Positions 22,900 to 33,419 of a stretch of 64,000 bases of DNA are shown here, piece after piece; positions within the stretch are counted from its first letter, which is position 1; every line of letters begins with the position of its first letter. The stretch lies in the NCBI GenBank assembly GCA_037349105.1, contig JAYJMM010000039.1, positions 5,362,501 to 5,426,500 of the forward strand, written 5' to 3'. The notes under the pieces are model-generated. The model saw nothing but the letters and a program-made list of their open reading frames with translations, searched no databases and was not told the origin of the DNA. The stretch comes from Limnomonas spitsbergensis (lineage: Eukaryota; Chlorophyta; Chlorophyceae; Chlamydomonadales). The position numbers and the translations under genes were made by a program.

Positions 22900-23135
22900 A
22901 CGAATGTTCGTGTACACTCGTCTCTGTCCATCACACACTCAAAATCTCGACAACCTGACATCCAACTCTGACTCTAACATGTGTGCTAGTTGCTTGCCCA
23001 GGGGGGGTCACTGGTTTTCGCTTTCTGTCCTAGTGTATCAAGTGCCTGTACCGGTTTACGGGCACATGTCCCATGCATCAAGTGTGATGCTCTGTTGGAC
23101 TGTAAAAACTTCACAAAAGCTTCACATGTTGGCGT
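22900..23135 (+). mobile_element. Dispersed repeat family C copy
   Basis: Contains TTGCTTGCCCAGGGGGGGTC, TGCCTGTACCGGTTTACGGG and CACATGTCCCATGCATCAAG, then GTGATGCTCTGTTGGACTGT. Related copies lie at 30185-30390 (inverted), 48600-48690 (direct), 50030-50155 (inverted) and 50335-50395 (inverted). No coding capacity. Confidence 0.65.
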
Positions 23136-23518
23136 CTTGCACCAGGGAAGGTGAAACCCAGCGGGGCCAATGTCTATCCATCTACCACACCCCGGACATT
23201 CAAGAATAATGTTATCTCTCCAACAAACAATATGAATGGAGCTTCAGCAACAAGACCCCTCTCAGGAACGCAAAAAATGTCAATTATTCAAGAAAGTACC
23301 GTACTGTGGAAGCGTTGGTCAAGGCAGAAATGCTCTACTCCATCCCGCAATAGTGGTCCTCACCACTCCACACCATGCATCATCCCGTACACTGACGTCC
23401 AAGGCAATTTCCAGCCTTTGTTTTATCATTTTCAAATTTATTGTTGTTGAGACTCCCTCTCCTAGAACGGCAGCCCTTATTGATTCAGAGAGGCTGGGAC
23501 CCCTCGCTCAGATGTCGC

Positions 23519-26500
23519 TCACATGAATAGTTCATCTGCAACAGGTTGTCCCCCATAGGCAGGGGGTGCCCCATAGGCAGGGGGGGGGCCATAAGCGGGA
23601 GGCAAATAGGTGGGGGGGTAGGACAACTGGGAGGGAGGCTTCGGCGAGGGAGGCCTTGGTGACGGAGGCCTTGGTGAGGGATCGGGAGATGGAACTGGGG
23701 ATGGGAGCGACTCAGGGTCCCCGCTCTCATCAAAGTCATCGTATGCCATGGGGGCGATGCCGGACGGGCAGCACTCGTAGCCTCCGTAGGCTTCCGTGCC
23801 GTTTTGGCCCTTGATTGAGTACAAGTTGAACTCGAACATGGTAGGGTCGTGCGAGAACTCCTGCGGTAGGGGAGGCAGCGGAAGAGGAGTGGCAGTCTTG
23901 AGAACGAAACCAGTGCAACCTAAAAGAGGGAAGTGCATACAAACAAAAGGCACATGATGTATCACGCATGCCTGTGAAGTAGCCTTAAGATCCAATGCCA
24001 GATGAAGGAAGAGAACATGACCAAAGGCTTGTGCGACCCCTGGGAGGGCGGCTCCCCCCACCACAAACGTCAAATGAGACAAGCCACACGAGCTTCCAAA
24101 ACAGAATTCTCAAAGTGAAATTCGAAACAAGCTCAAGGAGCATCCCTCCCTGCCTTTGGGGCTTCACCTCATGAGCCAGAGGTGGTCCATTCATGTCTAG
24201 CAATCAGGCAAGGATTGCAACACGCTGGCAGACGCGCGGGCCCTGGCCCAACCCCGGCAGCACACCACTGGCCATCCCTCGCTAGCTGCCCACCACTGGC
24301 AGCAAACCACTGGCTGCCCCTTGCTGACAGCCCACCACTGGAAGCCCACCACTGGAAGCCCACCAAAAGCCACCCCTAGGGACCCCACTGCAGGTGGCCA
24401 CAGCCCAGGGTGCTGGGATGTGAGCATAAAACGGCCAGCATGACAGTAAATCCCAGTTGATGTCCCCCATCTCACTATCAAAGCCGTGCATGGGATGACG
24501 GTCATCAGACAGTCAACCACCCCTCGCTAGCAGCCCCCGCACCACTAGCTATCCCTTTCTGGCAGCACACCGCAGACAGCCCACCCCAGGCAGCCCCAGC
24601 CCGCCTCTCTTCTCGCGAGTGGGGTGCCGAGCGCAGGCAGACCACCGTGCATTCGGTGGTCTCGCAACCCTAATTTTAGGATGCCTCAGCTACAATTCAG
24701 CTACATCGCGGCCTGCAGCTGGGGTGTAGCTGATAGGTCAACATCAAGGTTGCGCTAGGCAGTGGTGCTCAGGTCGGGGGGCGGTTTTCTGAGACCGAGC
24801 TAGATTTTTTTTAAAACTAAACCGGTAGCGAAATATTGTATTTTAAACACTTTCTGCTACTTTTGAAGGGGCGTCGATCGCCAGGTAGATGATGGTAATG
24901 TGAGCATCTCCAGTTGCCGCACATCACTCAGGTTTTCCATGGCTTCCATGGCCTGGACTGAACACTGAAGGACTGAATCCCAGTCATTGCACCCTTTCTC
25001 ACGGTTGAGGTCGCACATGGGGTGGATCGTCAGGACCATGATCTTGACCCCCGCCTCACCTCCATGGTGCCCCCCGTGGTCCCATGGTCCCCCCCCATGG
25101 TGCCGCCCCATGGTGCCGCCCCATGGTGCCGCCCCATGGTGCCGCCCCATGGTGCCGCCCCATGGTGCCGCCCCATGGTGCCCCCCCCATGGTGCCCCCC
25201 CATGGTCCCGCCCCATGGTCCCCCCCATGGTCCCACCCATGGTGCCCCCCCATGGTGCCGCCCCATGGTCCCCCCCCATGGTGCCCCCCATGGTGCCCCC
25301 CCATGCCCCCCCCCCATGGTCCCCCCCCATGGTGCCGCCCCATGGTCCACCCCATGGTGCCCCCCCACCCCCCCATGGTGACCCCCGCCTCACCGCCATG
25401 GTCGCGCATGGTGCGCCGATTGTCAGGCAGATGATCGCTCCGCTGGCAGTCACAGGCTGCAGCAGCAGATTGGTGATTTTGTAGACCCACTGGGTCCCGT
25501 TGGCCGTGTGCATGGTCTGGTAAGTCGAGGCTACGTACTCAGGCTCCTCACCGGGCTTCTGGATCGTCACGCTCTTGAGGGCCTGGAGGCATTTCTGGTC
25601 TGGGATCACGGTGCAGGCAAGGCAGGTGGCATGGTTAGTTTGTGATGTTGGGTGCTCTCGGGGTTGGCAGCCTTCAGAAACTCGAGTGTCTTGCTCTGGC
25701 GGAGGATCACCTTACATGCATGTCTAGTGGCTGAAGACGGAAGTTGGAGTGTGCACAGAGATGGGCTGTGACAGTCACATGCCAAACCTGCTTAGAGATG
25801 AGTGGGCTGAGATAGTCATGTGATTTATTTTTACTGCTGGTTGCAAAACAGGAAATTAACTAGACATACATATAGAATGATGATTCCTTGATCATCTGCC
25901 CGACTGCGCGGCCACCACCTCTTTTCACCCAGATTTCCAACCAAAAAAGACCCCTGTAAAGTTTTATATGCGCCAGCCACACTTAAGCTTCATCGCAGCC
26001 TGCAGCCGGAGCCTGATGCAGCAAGGTGCATGCTGCTGAGGCCACCAATCGTCCGCCGGTCAAGGTTTGGCCCTCATCGGCCCAGTGGTGGCTGGCATTC
26101 TGGCCGGCCCCCCAAAGGTAGTGTCATGCACACTAAAGTAAACACTGGATTTATAAACGTTTCAAAATAAGCACTGTCAAAGACAGAGAGACAGAAAGAA
26201 GAGCACGCCTCAGCGGGAGGGTTAAAAAAACAGCGCGGCATGGGCCAAGGCCGCGTCAGGACTGTTATCATTTAGAAACACACTCACTTGGATACAGCTT
26301 GAACTTGGTGAACCCTGCGGCAGAAAAGGAAAGTGAAGGTCGGCCAGGAACAGCCAGGATCAGCTAGGGCACAAGCCTCGGGGTTCTGCCAACCCAAAAC
26401 CTCAAATTCGGATGCAATGGGTGCTGGGGCAGCCCTACCTGAGTAGCAGCAGTTCGTGGTGTTTCCTGTTGGGTACATGTTCTCAGCTAGACACAAGTCC

Positions 26501-28015
26501 AGTTCACCCACGTCCAAGCGGAAGCACATGGTGGCCCTGGGGCCATCCGTGGGGTCCTCAAACACCTTGTAGGACAGGAAGTACGCGCTGACGTACGCAG
26601 CAGTGGGGGAGAGTCAGACAGAGTGCAAAAACGCCCGACAGGAGGAAAGAGGCACAGCAGCATGCAGAAACAAGTGATGGATCGGCAACGTGTGTGTTCA
26701 CAGTTCAGGTAGGTGCTGCCTGGGGTACATGCTAAGTTAGGTGCTAGGAAGGTAGAACCCGGCGGGCCGCTCAAAGGGTTACAAAAACCGCCGCAAAGCG
26801 TGATCCGCCACGGCTCTATGAGCTTCGCTAATTGAACTGGGCGGGCCGCCCCTTTTTGATGGGGGGGCTGCTGCAGCTTGCAGTCATGGGGGGTCAAGTG
26901 CAGTCTCTGTAGGGTCGATTGCAGATATGTGGGATAAACTGCAGCATTGCTGATTAAGGTTGAGTCGGCGCTGCAACATGAAGGAATAGGGGATAGATTT
27001 TAGCAGTAGGGGGCAATGGCAGTACAGTGCGTGCGCAAGACAGGATGTAGGCCCTGCAGCAAGCGGTAATGTGAGGACATTGAAGCAAAGCGCATTAGGA
27101 TGCGGGAGATACCTTCTCATCAGTTCCAGTAAGTGTCCATATCACATCATCATCGTCATCGTAGTCCACAAGTACGCATGATAGTGTTATGGCGTGTGCT
27201 GTCTTTCCGTGACGAAGAAGGGAGAGGGGGGCTGGGAGCGTATTACTTTATGCAACGGTTCTGCTGACTGTGCAATGTTTAGGGCGTAGGCGTGCACCTG
27301 TCCACCAGAAGGGCCTGCCATGCGGCCACTAATGGGCCGATTGGGACCTAATCATGATGGACATGCAGCAGGTGGCCCAAGCAGCAGAGCCATGGTAGCA
27401 AGATACGGCATGATACGGCGCAATAGCCGGATTGTACTACCAAAATGGTTCGGCCGGATTGTGCTACCATGTATGGCAAAGCTTGCTACACCATGCCTCA
27501 TGAAGGGCATAGAAGGTACCGGAGTAGGGAGTGCATGAGGGGTGAGAGGGCCTTTCCCCTTACGTGCACGTGTTTTCTGTCAACGGTGCAGAAGTTGCTA
27601 TATCCCCTCTGCCTGCGGTCCTGGGCGTGTGAGGCCTTATGGCCGATGCCGTACGCACCTGTAGCGCGATTGATAGGGGTCACCCATGCAGCCCTCGAAC
27701 GGGAAAGGTGATCCCGTGTACCAATTAGCATGTGCTGCGCGCAAAACGACAAGCGTCGACCGATCAGAGTGGGAGTGACGGGGATCGGGGCGTGGAGCGT
27801 GTACATGGAAAATGTGCGCACACCAAGATGTACGGAGCAATGTGCGTATTTCGTGATCATGTCCTATAAGAGCCGATAACAAAGACGCATGCACCTATCA
27901 AGATTGATCGCATGTCACCACCAACAAATCTGCAATATGTATGCGGGTGCTGGTGACACCTACCCAGCGGTACGGCTGCCATTAAAGCAGCGGCCAGCAC
28001 TAAGGATATCATCAT
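23519..28015 (-). CDS. Pherophorin-domain-like secreted protein with Pro-rich tail
   Basis: Exons on the minus strand: 28015-27964 (MMISLVLAAALMAAVPL, a signal peptide), possibly about 27200-27112 (VDYDDDDDVIWTLTGTDEK), 26587-26439, 26314-26288 (27 bp), about 25618-25394, 25042-25003 and 23919-23519 (stop TGA). The body reads ATMCFRLDVGELDLCLAENM, NTTNCCYSGFTKFKLYP, CLQALKSVTI, TQWVYKITNLLLQP, SGAIICLTIGAPCATM, then YECCPSG. This spaced-Cys pattern, with the W/Y-K-I-x-N-L strand and ICLTIxxPC, matches the pherophorin (DUF3707) domain of volvocine and other green algal matrix glycoproteins. The C-terminus is Pro/Ser-rich (SPDPSPRPPSPRPPSPKPPS), then YPP/PPAYG repeats. The acceptor of the 25618 exon and the internal N-terminal exons are uncertain. 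Role inferred: cell-wall or extracellular-matrix structural glycoprotein. Confidence 0.65.
24255..24375. repeat. Short CCACTGGCAGC-type minisatellite
   Basis: Degenerate repeats of CACCACTGGCAGCAAACCAC / CCACCACTGGAAGC in the intron before the last exon of the pherophorin-like gene. A weaker continuation runs to about 24600. Confidence 0.7.
25065..25385. repeat. Minisatellite (CCCCATGGTGCCG) filling an intron
   Basis: About 22 copies of a 13-16 bp unit, CCATGGTG(C/G)C(C/G)CCC. On the minus (gene) strand, both ends of the array carry ATGG(C/A)GGTGAGGCGGGGGT plus CA. The left one in gene order is the real exon end and donor (GACCATGGCG|GTGAGG) and the right one is a copy just before the next exon. 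The array therefore seems to have grown from the duplicated splice-donor segment. Confidence 0.9.
26035..26150. mobile_element. Dispersed repeat family A copy
   Basis: Contains CCGCCGGTCAAGGTTTGGCC, a GTGGTGGCTGGCATTCTGGC segment and the terminal CACACTAAAGTAAACACTGG. Shares these with the copies at 34230-34310, 51370-51460 and 14990-15115. Located in an intron of the pherophorin-like gene. Confidence 0.6.
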
Positions 28016-28739
28016 GTTGAACTGCCTATGGGGCAACGGGTAACGCAGAGCGGCAGTCGAGGGGGCGACACAAACACGGGTTCAAAGGTAAGGCTGCTGG
28101 TGGAATCAATGGAAAGGGCCGGGGGGGGGGTCAGAAGCCTTGTTAATGCGGCTTTGGAAATTTAAAGAAATGAGAGATCTTCAAACGCCAGAATCAGACC
28201 TCTGCCCACAGTGGTCCATGGCAGGAAATTGTGCGATGTGCCGGCTGAGACTGTACAACACACGCCATGAATTCGGATACGAAAACACGGGAAAACGTGT
28301 GTGTGGCAGCCGGTGTGCGGGATGATGCGTAACACACATGTGTTATTTTGTAACAACTTTCTGGGCTCCTTATAACGTGTACCCCATGTACCGTATTCCT
28401 TACGACAAGGTCCGGCGTTTTCTTTCCTTCCTCGGGATCCACCTCAATCCTCATGCCGACCCTCTTTGATGCCTTCCATCCAGACAATTGCTTTTCTTTA
28501 GGGATCTCCTTGGGGACTTTCCAAAAGTGTGCTTAGAGAAAAAAAGGTGAAAACGAAAACACGCACGGCAAGCAGCCGTCACGGCCTTGACGACTGACGA
28601 CGCTCGCAGCACCGGGCTGGTGCGACCACGATGATGGCAATATGGTTTAAAATATTCTTACAAGGTGATGTGCACTCGCAAATTTAGTGCATAACATGGG
28701 CTGCGGGGCGATGGCAAATCTGTCGTGACTCGTGAGCCA
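28016..28739. other. Upstream flank of the pherophorin-like gene
   Basis: No gene seen. The minus-strand start codon of the signal-peptide exon is at 28013-28015, so its promoter and 5' UTR should be here. I see no clear TATA box or other motif that I would commit to. Confidence 0.3.
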
Positions 28740-28934
28740 CCAGTTTCAGTCACCCACCCAGTAGTAGTCACCATGCCGTACGCATGACACACATCTCGTG
28801 CACCACGACTTGAAGAGCGAGGAAGGGCGGGTCCTCCGAACGGTGCTAGAGACTTCTTCGAGGTGTACCTGGGCAGGCTCAGGAGGGATGACCTGGCTCT
28901 TGAGGAAGACGTGGTAGAAATCGTTGAGAAATAG
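28740..28934 (+). pseudogene. Gene remnant with a probable frameshift
   Basis: Two good coding stretches in different frames: about 28808-28850 (DLKSEEGRVLRTVLE) and 28850-28934 (DFFEVYLGRLRRDDLALEED ... VEK, stop TAG). Together they look like the end of a charged helical protein broken by a +1 shift near 28850. No family recognised. Confidence 0.3.
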
Positions 28935-29064
28935 ACGTTTTCAGAAGCTGGAACTTCCTTTGTCTTTCTTTTCCAGCCTTTGTCTGTCCCTTCACTTTAT
29001 TTCCCACTTTTCCGCCTTGTTTGCCCTGTCCCCTTGTGTTTATTTCGTTCTTTCCTCCCAATCC

Positions 29065-29130
29065 TTGAGATAGGCGCCCACGCGGCCGAGCCTTTTTGAG
29101 CAGGGCCCAGAGGTGTGATGTCGTTGACAG
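29065..29130 (+). mobile_element. Dispersed repeat family B copy
   Basis: Contains GGCGCCCACGCGGCCGAGCC, TTTTTGAGCAGGGCCCAGAG and GTGTGATGTCGTTGACAG, preceded by a T/C-rich stretch (28950-29060). A second partial copy is at 29262-29286. Other copies: 50583-50645, 50795-50835, 51500-51670, 51850-51905 and 61840-61920. Confidence 0.65.
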
Positions 29131-29336
29131 AATAGCTATGATTCCCAGTTGTCACCGCAAATGCCTCTTCTGCCTGATTCCCCCTGGCACACATGCCACC
29201 CTGTTTTCTTTTCACCGTTTTCCTTCAGTTGATTTCGGTTCAAACAAGACAGCTGGGTACCGAGCCTTTTTAGCAGGGCCCAACGTTTGAAAGGTGGTTT
29301 GCCACTGACATACATCGCATAACTTAATGCTTCCAG

Positions 29337-29513
29337 GCGGTTGATGGGCTGGGCAGCTTGAAGGCTGGCTTCGACAGCCGTGAGACTCAGGATTCATTCC
29401 TGTACAATTCCGACGGCAAGGATGAGGACAGACCATCAGCTCAGCTATGTGGTCGGGAGTCACCGCGGTTGACCAAAGAATGGGTATACAATTGGGTTTT
29501 CAAGATCGAGTAA
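29337..29513 (+). CDS. Possible terminal exon, unrecognised
   Basis: Follows an acceptor-like TTAATGCTTCCAG. Phase 0 gives 58 residues and TAA: AVDGLGSLKAGFDSRETQDS ... RLTKEWVYNWVFKIE. Amphipathic and aromatic, so protein-like. Sequence after the stop begins CCCTGAACCCT, a telomere-like intronic or flank motif seen elsewhere in the window. No partner exon could be joined with confidence. Confidence 0.35.
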   Translation, partial: AVDGLGSLKAGFDSRETQDSFLYNSDGKDEDRPSAQLCGRESPRLTKEWVYNWVFKIE

Positions 29514-29576
29514 CCCTGAACCCTCGGGATCCCCTTTTCATTCAAAGAGGTAAATCAGCTCATTACCAGGCTGCGC

Positions 29577-30115
29577 ATTTTGTCTCAGTCCAGTGGAGCA
29601 ACGCAATTGATGCGCGGGACATGCCCTCACAAACCGGTTGCTGTATGAGACGAGGAAGGAACGGTACGCACGGTTCACAATTCAAGAGACTTCGTCCTTC
29701 CTCATGTCCGGCTGCTTCACCTCGGGACTCATGCAAGGTGTCTATGTCCCGCACAATCAGCGAGGGGGTGCCTTTTAAAGCTCTACAGGCCATGACATGC
29801 ATACGTTCCGAGCCCCCAAGCAAATTTGACATACATCAGTCCATGAACCGCACTAGTGCGAAAATCCAATTCTTCCAAAGTGCAGCACCGGATTCAAAAT
29901 CAGGGAGCCGCGTCCGACCCAAGCATAGAGAGGGAGTTGGCCCATGCCTGGGGGCATCACGCAATATCCGAGGAGGACACAGACACACTCTACATCGTGG
30001 CAATGCGTCGTCAAACCTCCAGGAGTCCAGGCTCCTTCCAGCAGCTGCAAGTCTGCAAGGCATGCGCCAATACCACCTCAATCGTCCTCGTACATCTGAA
30101 CAGAGGGGGGGGGGG
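29577..30115 (+). pseudogene. Frameshifted gene remnant
   Basis: Coding-like pieces occur in three frames: VQWSNAIDARDMPSQ (29598-), NRLLYETRKERYARFTIQET then SFLMSGCFTSGLMQGVYVPH (29632-29770), and, after a gap with stops, ASDPSIERELAHAWGHHAIS ... TDTLYIVAMRR (29900-30100). Composition is protein-like, but no single frame or set of GT-AG introns unites them. Probably a decaying gene or element-derived protein; family unknown. Confidence 0.3.
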
Positions 30116-30184
30116 CAATTGCGTCAAAATCCAGCATTTACAACTCATGGTGCGCCTTCAGGCACATGGGGTCTGTGGCTTCAG

Positions 30185-30390
30185 ATAATCAAGTAGCATG
30201 CGAACGCTTGCGACGATGACGATGACCCATGCATGTGTCTTCGATAATAAAGACTTGTGCCCGTAGATCAGGACAAGCACTAAATACGCTAGATCAGCGA
30301 GCCAAAACCAGTGACCCCCTGGGCAAGCAACCAGCCCACAAACACTTGCGACAATGACAGGGACCCATGTGTGTGTCTTCAAATAGCACG
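30185..30390 (-). mobile_element. Dispersed repeat family C copy, inverted
   Basis: On the minus strand it contains TTGCTTGCCCAGGGGGTCAC, TGGTTTTGGCTCGCTGATCT and a CTACGGGCACAAGTC segment, matching 22990-23090. Confidence 0.55.
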
Positions 30391-30519
30391 TGCGGCTAAT
30401 AACATCAAGGACATGGACCTAAGCCACGCGCAAGTGAGGTAAAAGGACATTTTGTTCAAGAGAACAAATCTGGAGAGCGCCGGAGCGCGCCCAACGAACC
30501 TAATTGGGCTGAGGACATG

Positions 30520-30602
30520 CAACATACCATTGTTGATTTCTGGGTCATTTTCTGTGTCTTTTCCCGTATTATCTTTTCAAGTTGTTCATTCCAGGCCGAT
30601 TG
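30520..30602 (-). CDS. Possible small exon, unrecognised
   Basis: Minus-strand frame SAWNEQLEKIIREKTQKMTQ ending at a donor-like ACAATG|GTATGT. It is charged and helical in appearance. It could be a C-terminal exon of the TOC-type gene lying upstream on this strand or of another gene. The link across the 39-bp minisatellite is not established. Confidence 0.2.
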
Positions 30603-30634
30603 AGACCAAGCCATGACCGGCCTACGGTTAGCGC

Positions 30635-31812
30635 CCCAAGCAGCAAGGTATTCTGCCCTCGAGACCCACTGCCGCAAGCCAGCAAGGTATTCTGCCCTCC
30701 AGACCCTCTGCCGCAAGCCAGCAAGGTATTCTGCCCTCGAGACCCACTGCCGCAAGCAGCAAGGTATTCTACCCTCCAGACCCTCTGCCGCAAGCCAGCA
30801 AGGTATTCTGCCCTCGAGACCCACTGCCGCAAGCCAGCAAGGTATTCTGCCCTCCAGACCCTCTGCCGCAAGCCAGCAAGGTATTCTGCCCTCGAGACCC
30901 TCTGCCGCAAGCAGCAAGGTATTCTGCCCTCGAGACCCTCTGCCGCAAGCCAGCAAGGTATTCTGCCCTCGAGACCCACTGCCGCAAGCCAGCAAGGTAT
31001 TCTGCCCTCCAGACCCTCTGCCGCAAGCCAGCAAGGTATTCTGCCCTCCAGACCTTCTGCCGCAAGCCAGCAAGGTATTCTGCCCTCGAGACCCACTGCC
31101 GCAAGCCAGCAAGGTATTCTGCCCTCCAGACCCTCTGCCGCAAGCCAGCAAGGTATTCTGCCCTTGAGACCCACTGCCGTAAGCCAGCAAGGTATTCTGC
31201 CCTCCAGACCCTCTGCCGCAAGCCAGCAGGGTATTCTGCCCTCGAGACCCTCTGCCGCAAGCCAGCAAGGTATTCTGCCCTTGAGACCCTCTGCCGCAAG
31301 CCAGCAAGGTATTCTGCCCTCGAGACCCTCTGCCGCAAGCCAGCAAGGTATTCTGCCCTTGAGACCCTCTGCCGCAAGCCAGCAAGGTATTCTGCCCTTG
31401 AGACCCTCTGCCGCAAGCCAGCAAGGTATTCTGCCCTTGAGACCCTCTGCCGCAAGCCAGCAAGGTATTCTGCCCTTGAGACCCTCTGCCGCAAGCCAGC
31501 AAGGTATTCTGCCCTCCAGACCCTCTGCCGCAAGCCAGCAAGGTATTCTGCCCTTGAGACCCTCTGCCGCAAGCCAGCAAGGTATTCTGCCCTTGAGACC
31601 CTCTGCCGCAAGCCAGCAAGGTATTCTGCCCTCCAGACCCTCTGCCGCAAGCCAGCAAGGTATTCTGCCCTTGAGACCCTCTGCTGCAAGCCAGCAAGGT
31701 ATTCTGCCCTCCAGACCCTCTGCCGCAAGCCAGCAAGGTATTCTGCCCTCCAGACCCTCTGCTGCAAGCCAGCAAGGTATTCTGCCCTCCAGACCCTCTG
31801 CCGCAAGCCAGC
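30635..31812. repeat. 39-bp minisatellite, about 30 copies
   Basis: Unit of 39 bp containing GCAAGCCAGCAAGGTATTCT and GCCCT(C/T)(G/C)AGACCC(T/A)CTGCC. Three early copies (near 30645, 30750, 30910) lack one base and shift the frame. Because 39 is a multiple of three and the unit has no stop in several frames, four overlapping open frames of 370-440 codons arise. I regard all as artefacts. Copies on the right are more homogeneous than those on the left. Confidence 0.95.
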
Positions 31813-31815
31813 GTA

Positions 31816-32455
31816 ATTCGTTAAAATACAGTTGAGGCGCACTAAAACCAACACTGCCCTTAACCATGGCATCAGAAATTTAACATTGACACCATCAGCC
31901 CTATCACTAAGATCACCTCAGTCCCCCTGAAAGAATGCACACACACACACACACACGCACACACCCTCCCTCGCCCCACCACCCTGCCTACCATCGCCTG
32001 ACGAATTCCTCCTCCCCCCACTGCCCCTCACCTTCCTCCCCGCCCTAACCATCCTGCATACCACCCATGAAGTTCCTAACAAGTCCCTTCTCCCCCTCCC
32101 GCTCCCTTCTCCCCCTCCCGCTCCCTTCTCCCCCACCACTTCCATGTCCCCAATCCCTTCTCCCCTGCCTTCTCCCTACTCCCTCTTCCTCCACTTGCTC
32201 CAGCCTCAGCACGATCTCCTCGCTCACTAGCAGTTTCCTCCCGCACCCGCCCCATCCTGCCCACCGCTCCTTGGCATGTCCCTCCTGCTCCCCCACCCCC
32301 CTCCCCCGCTCGGCCCCGACAAGCTGTGCTCAAAAATTCTACGCAACCACCCACAGCCATTCTCGTGCCAGGGACCAGGCAGAGCGGACCCCGAGGGCAA
32401 ACCAGGAGCAGAAACCAAAATGGAAACAAAAACACCGAGGAACAAAGAATAAACA
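31816..32455. other. No gene supported; CA microsatellite and C/T-rich DNA
   Basis: A (CA)n run lies at 31937-31961 and CTCCCGCTCCCTTCTCCCC repeats at 32085-32135. A minus-strand segment near 32205-32245 (KLLVSEEIVLRLEQ) could be an exon or a decayed copy of the end of TOC exon 33420-33587 (AWRLEQ plus donor). Confidence 0.4.
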
Positions 32456-32459
32456 TAAA

Positions 32460-33150
32460 CAACCAGAAACCAGAGAAGAAAATGACTCCCTGCTCCCACA
32501 GAAACCCGAAACCAGAGAAGAAAATGACTCCCTGCTCCCACAGAAACCAGAAACCAGAGACTAGAGAAGAAAATGACTCCCTGCTCCCACAGAAACCAGA
32601 AACCAGCAACCAGAGAAGAAAATGACTCCCTGCTCCCACAGAAACCAGAAACCAGAGACTAGAGAAGAAAATGACTCCCTGCTCCCACAGAAACCAGCAA
32701 CCAGAGAAGAAAATGACTCCCTGCTCCCACAGAAACCAGAAACCAGAGACTAGAGAAGAAAATGACTCCCTGCTCCCACAGAAACCAGCAACCAGAGAAG
32801 AAAATGACTCCCTGCTCCCACAGAAACCAGAAACCAGAGACTAGAGAAGAAAATGACTCCCTGCTCCCACAGAAACCAGCAACCAGAGAAGAAATGACTT
32901 CCTGCTCCCACAGAAACCAGAAACCAGAGACTAGAGAAGAAAATGACTCCCTGCTCCCACAGAAACCAGAAACCAGAGACTAGAGAAGAAAATGACTCCC
33001 TGCTCCCACAGAAACCAGCAACCAGAGAAGAAAATGACTCCCTGCTCCCCCAGAAACCAGAGAAGAAAATGACTCCCTTCTTCCACAGAAACCAGAAACC
33101 AGAGAAGAAAATGACTCCCTGCTCCCCCAGAAACCAGAGATCAGAGAAGA
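32460..33150. repeat. Minisatellite of 37- and 49-bp units
   Basis: About 14 units containing AGAAGAAAATGACTCCCTGC and TCCCACAGAAACCAGAAACC, with or without a 12-bp AGAGACTAGAGA-type insert. It lies downstream (gene sense, minus) of the last supported TOC exon. On the minus strand the units carry GGGAGCAGGGAGT, like the sequence following that exon's donor. A C-run follows at 33159-33179. Confidence 0.9.
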
Positions 33151-33224
33151 AAATAACTCCCCCCCCCCCCCCCCCCCCCAGAAACCAGAGATCAGAGAAG
33201 AAAAGGAGTCCACTCCCTGCTCCC

Positions 33225-33265
33225 CCCCCACCTGCTCCAGCCTCCACGCATTCCTGTCGAAACCA
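33225..33265 (-). repeat. Decayed copy of a TOC exon end with donor
   Basis: Minus strand reads GGAATGCGTGGAGGCTGGAG then CAG|GTGGGG, a near copy of the real exon end at 33420-33450 (AATGCTTGGAGGCTGGAGCA G|GTGGGG). A poorer copy is at 33330-33355. Confidence 0.75.
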
Positions 33266-33419
33266 TTAGCGTCACTCTGATTTGGAAAACCTCTTAAGTA
33301 GCGGACGTAAGGAGAACCCTCCCTGCTCCCCCCACATGCTAGAGCCTCCAGAAACCAGAGAAGAAAAGACAAGTCCCTGTTCTCCCAGAAATAGAGACCC
33401 CTCCCTGCTCCGCCCCCAC

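Noticed and set aside
24857..25609. Single 250-codon minus-strand frame through the CATGGTGCC array
   Set aside because: Both ends of the array carry good splice signals (GCG|GTGAGG and GGTCAAG|ATC), and the pherophorin-like sequence is outside it. The array is better read as intron.
30456..31867. Four overlapping open frames of 370-440 codons across the 39-bp array
   Set aside because: The repeat unit is a multiple of three and free of stops in several frames on both strands; three units lack one base. The frames are artefacts of the period.
32045..32639. Minus-strand Gly/Arg/Glu-rich and Phe/Ser/Leu-rich frames
   Set aside because: Low-complexity translations of T/C-rich DNA and of the 37/49-bp minisatellite. 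No consistent exon could be tied to the TOC gene.
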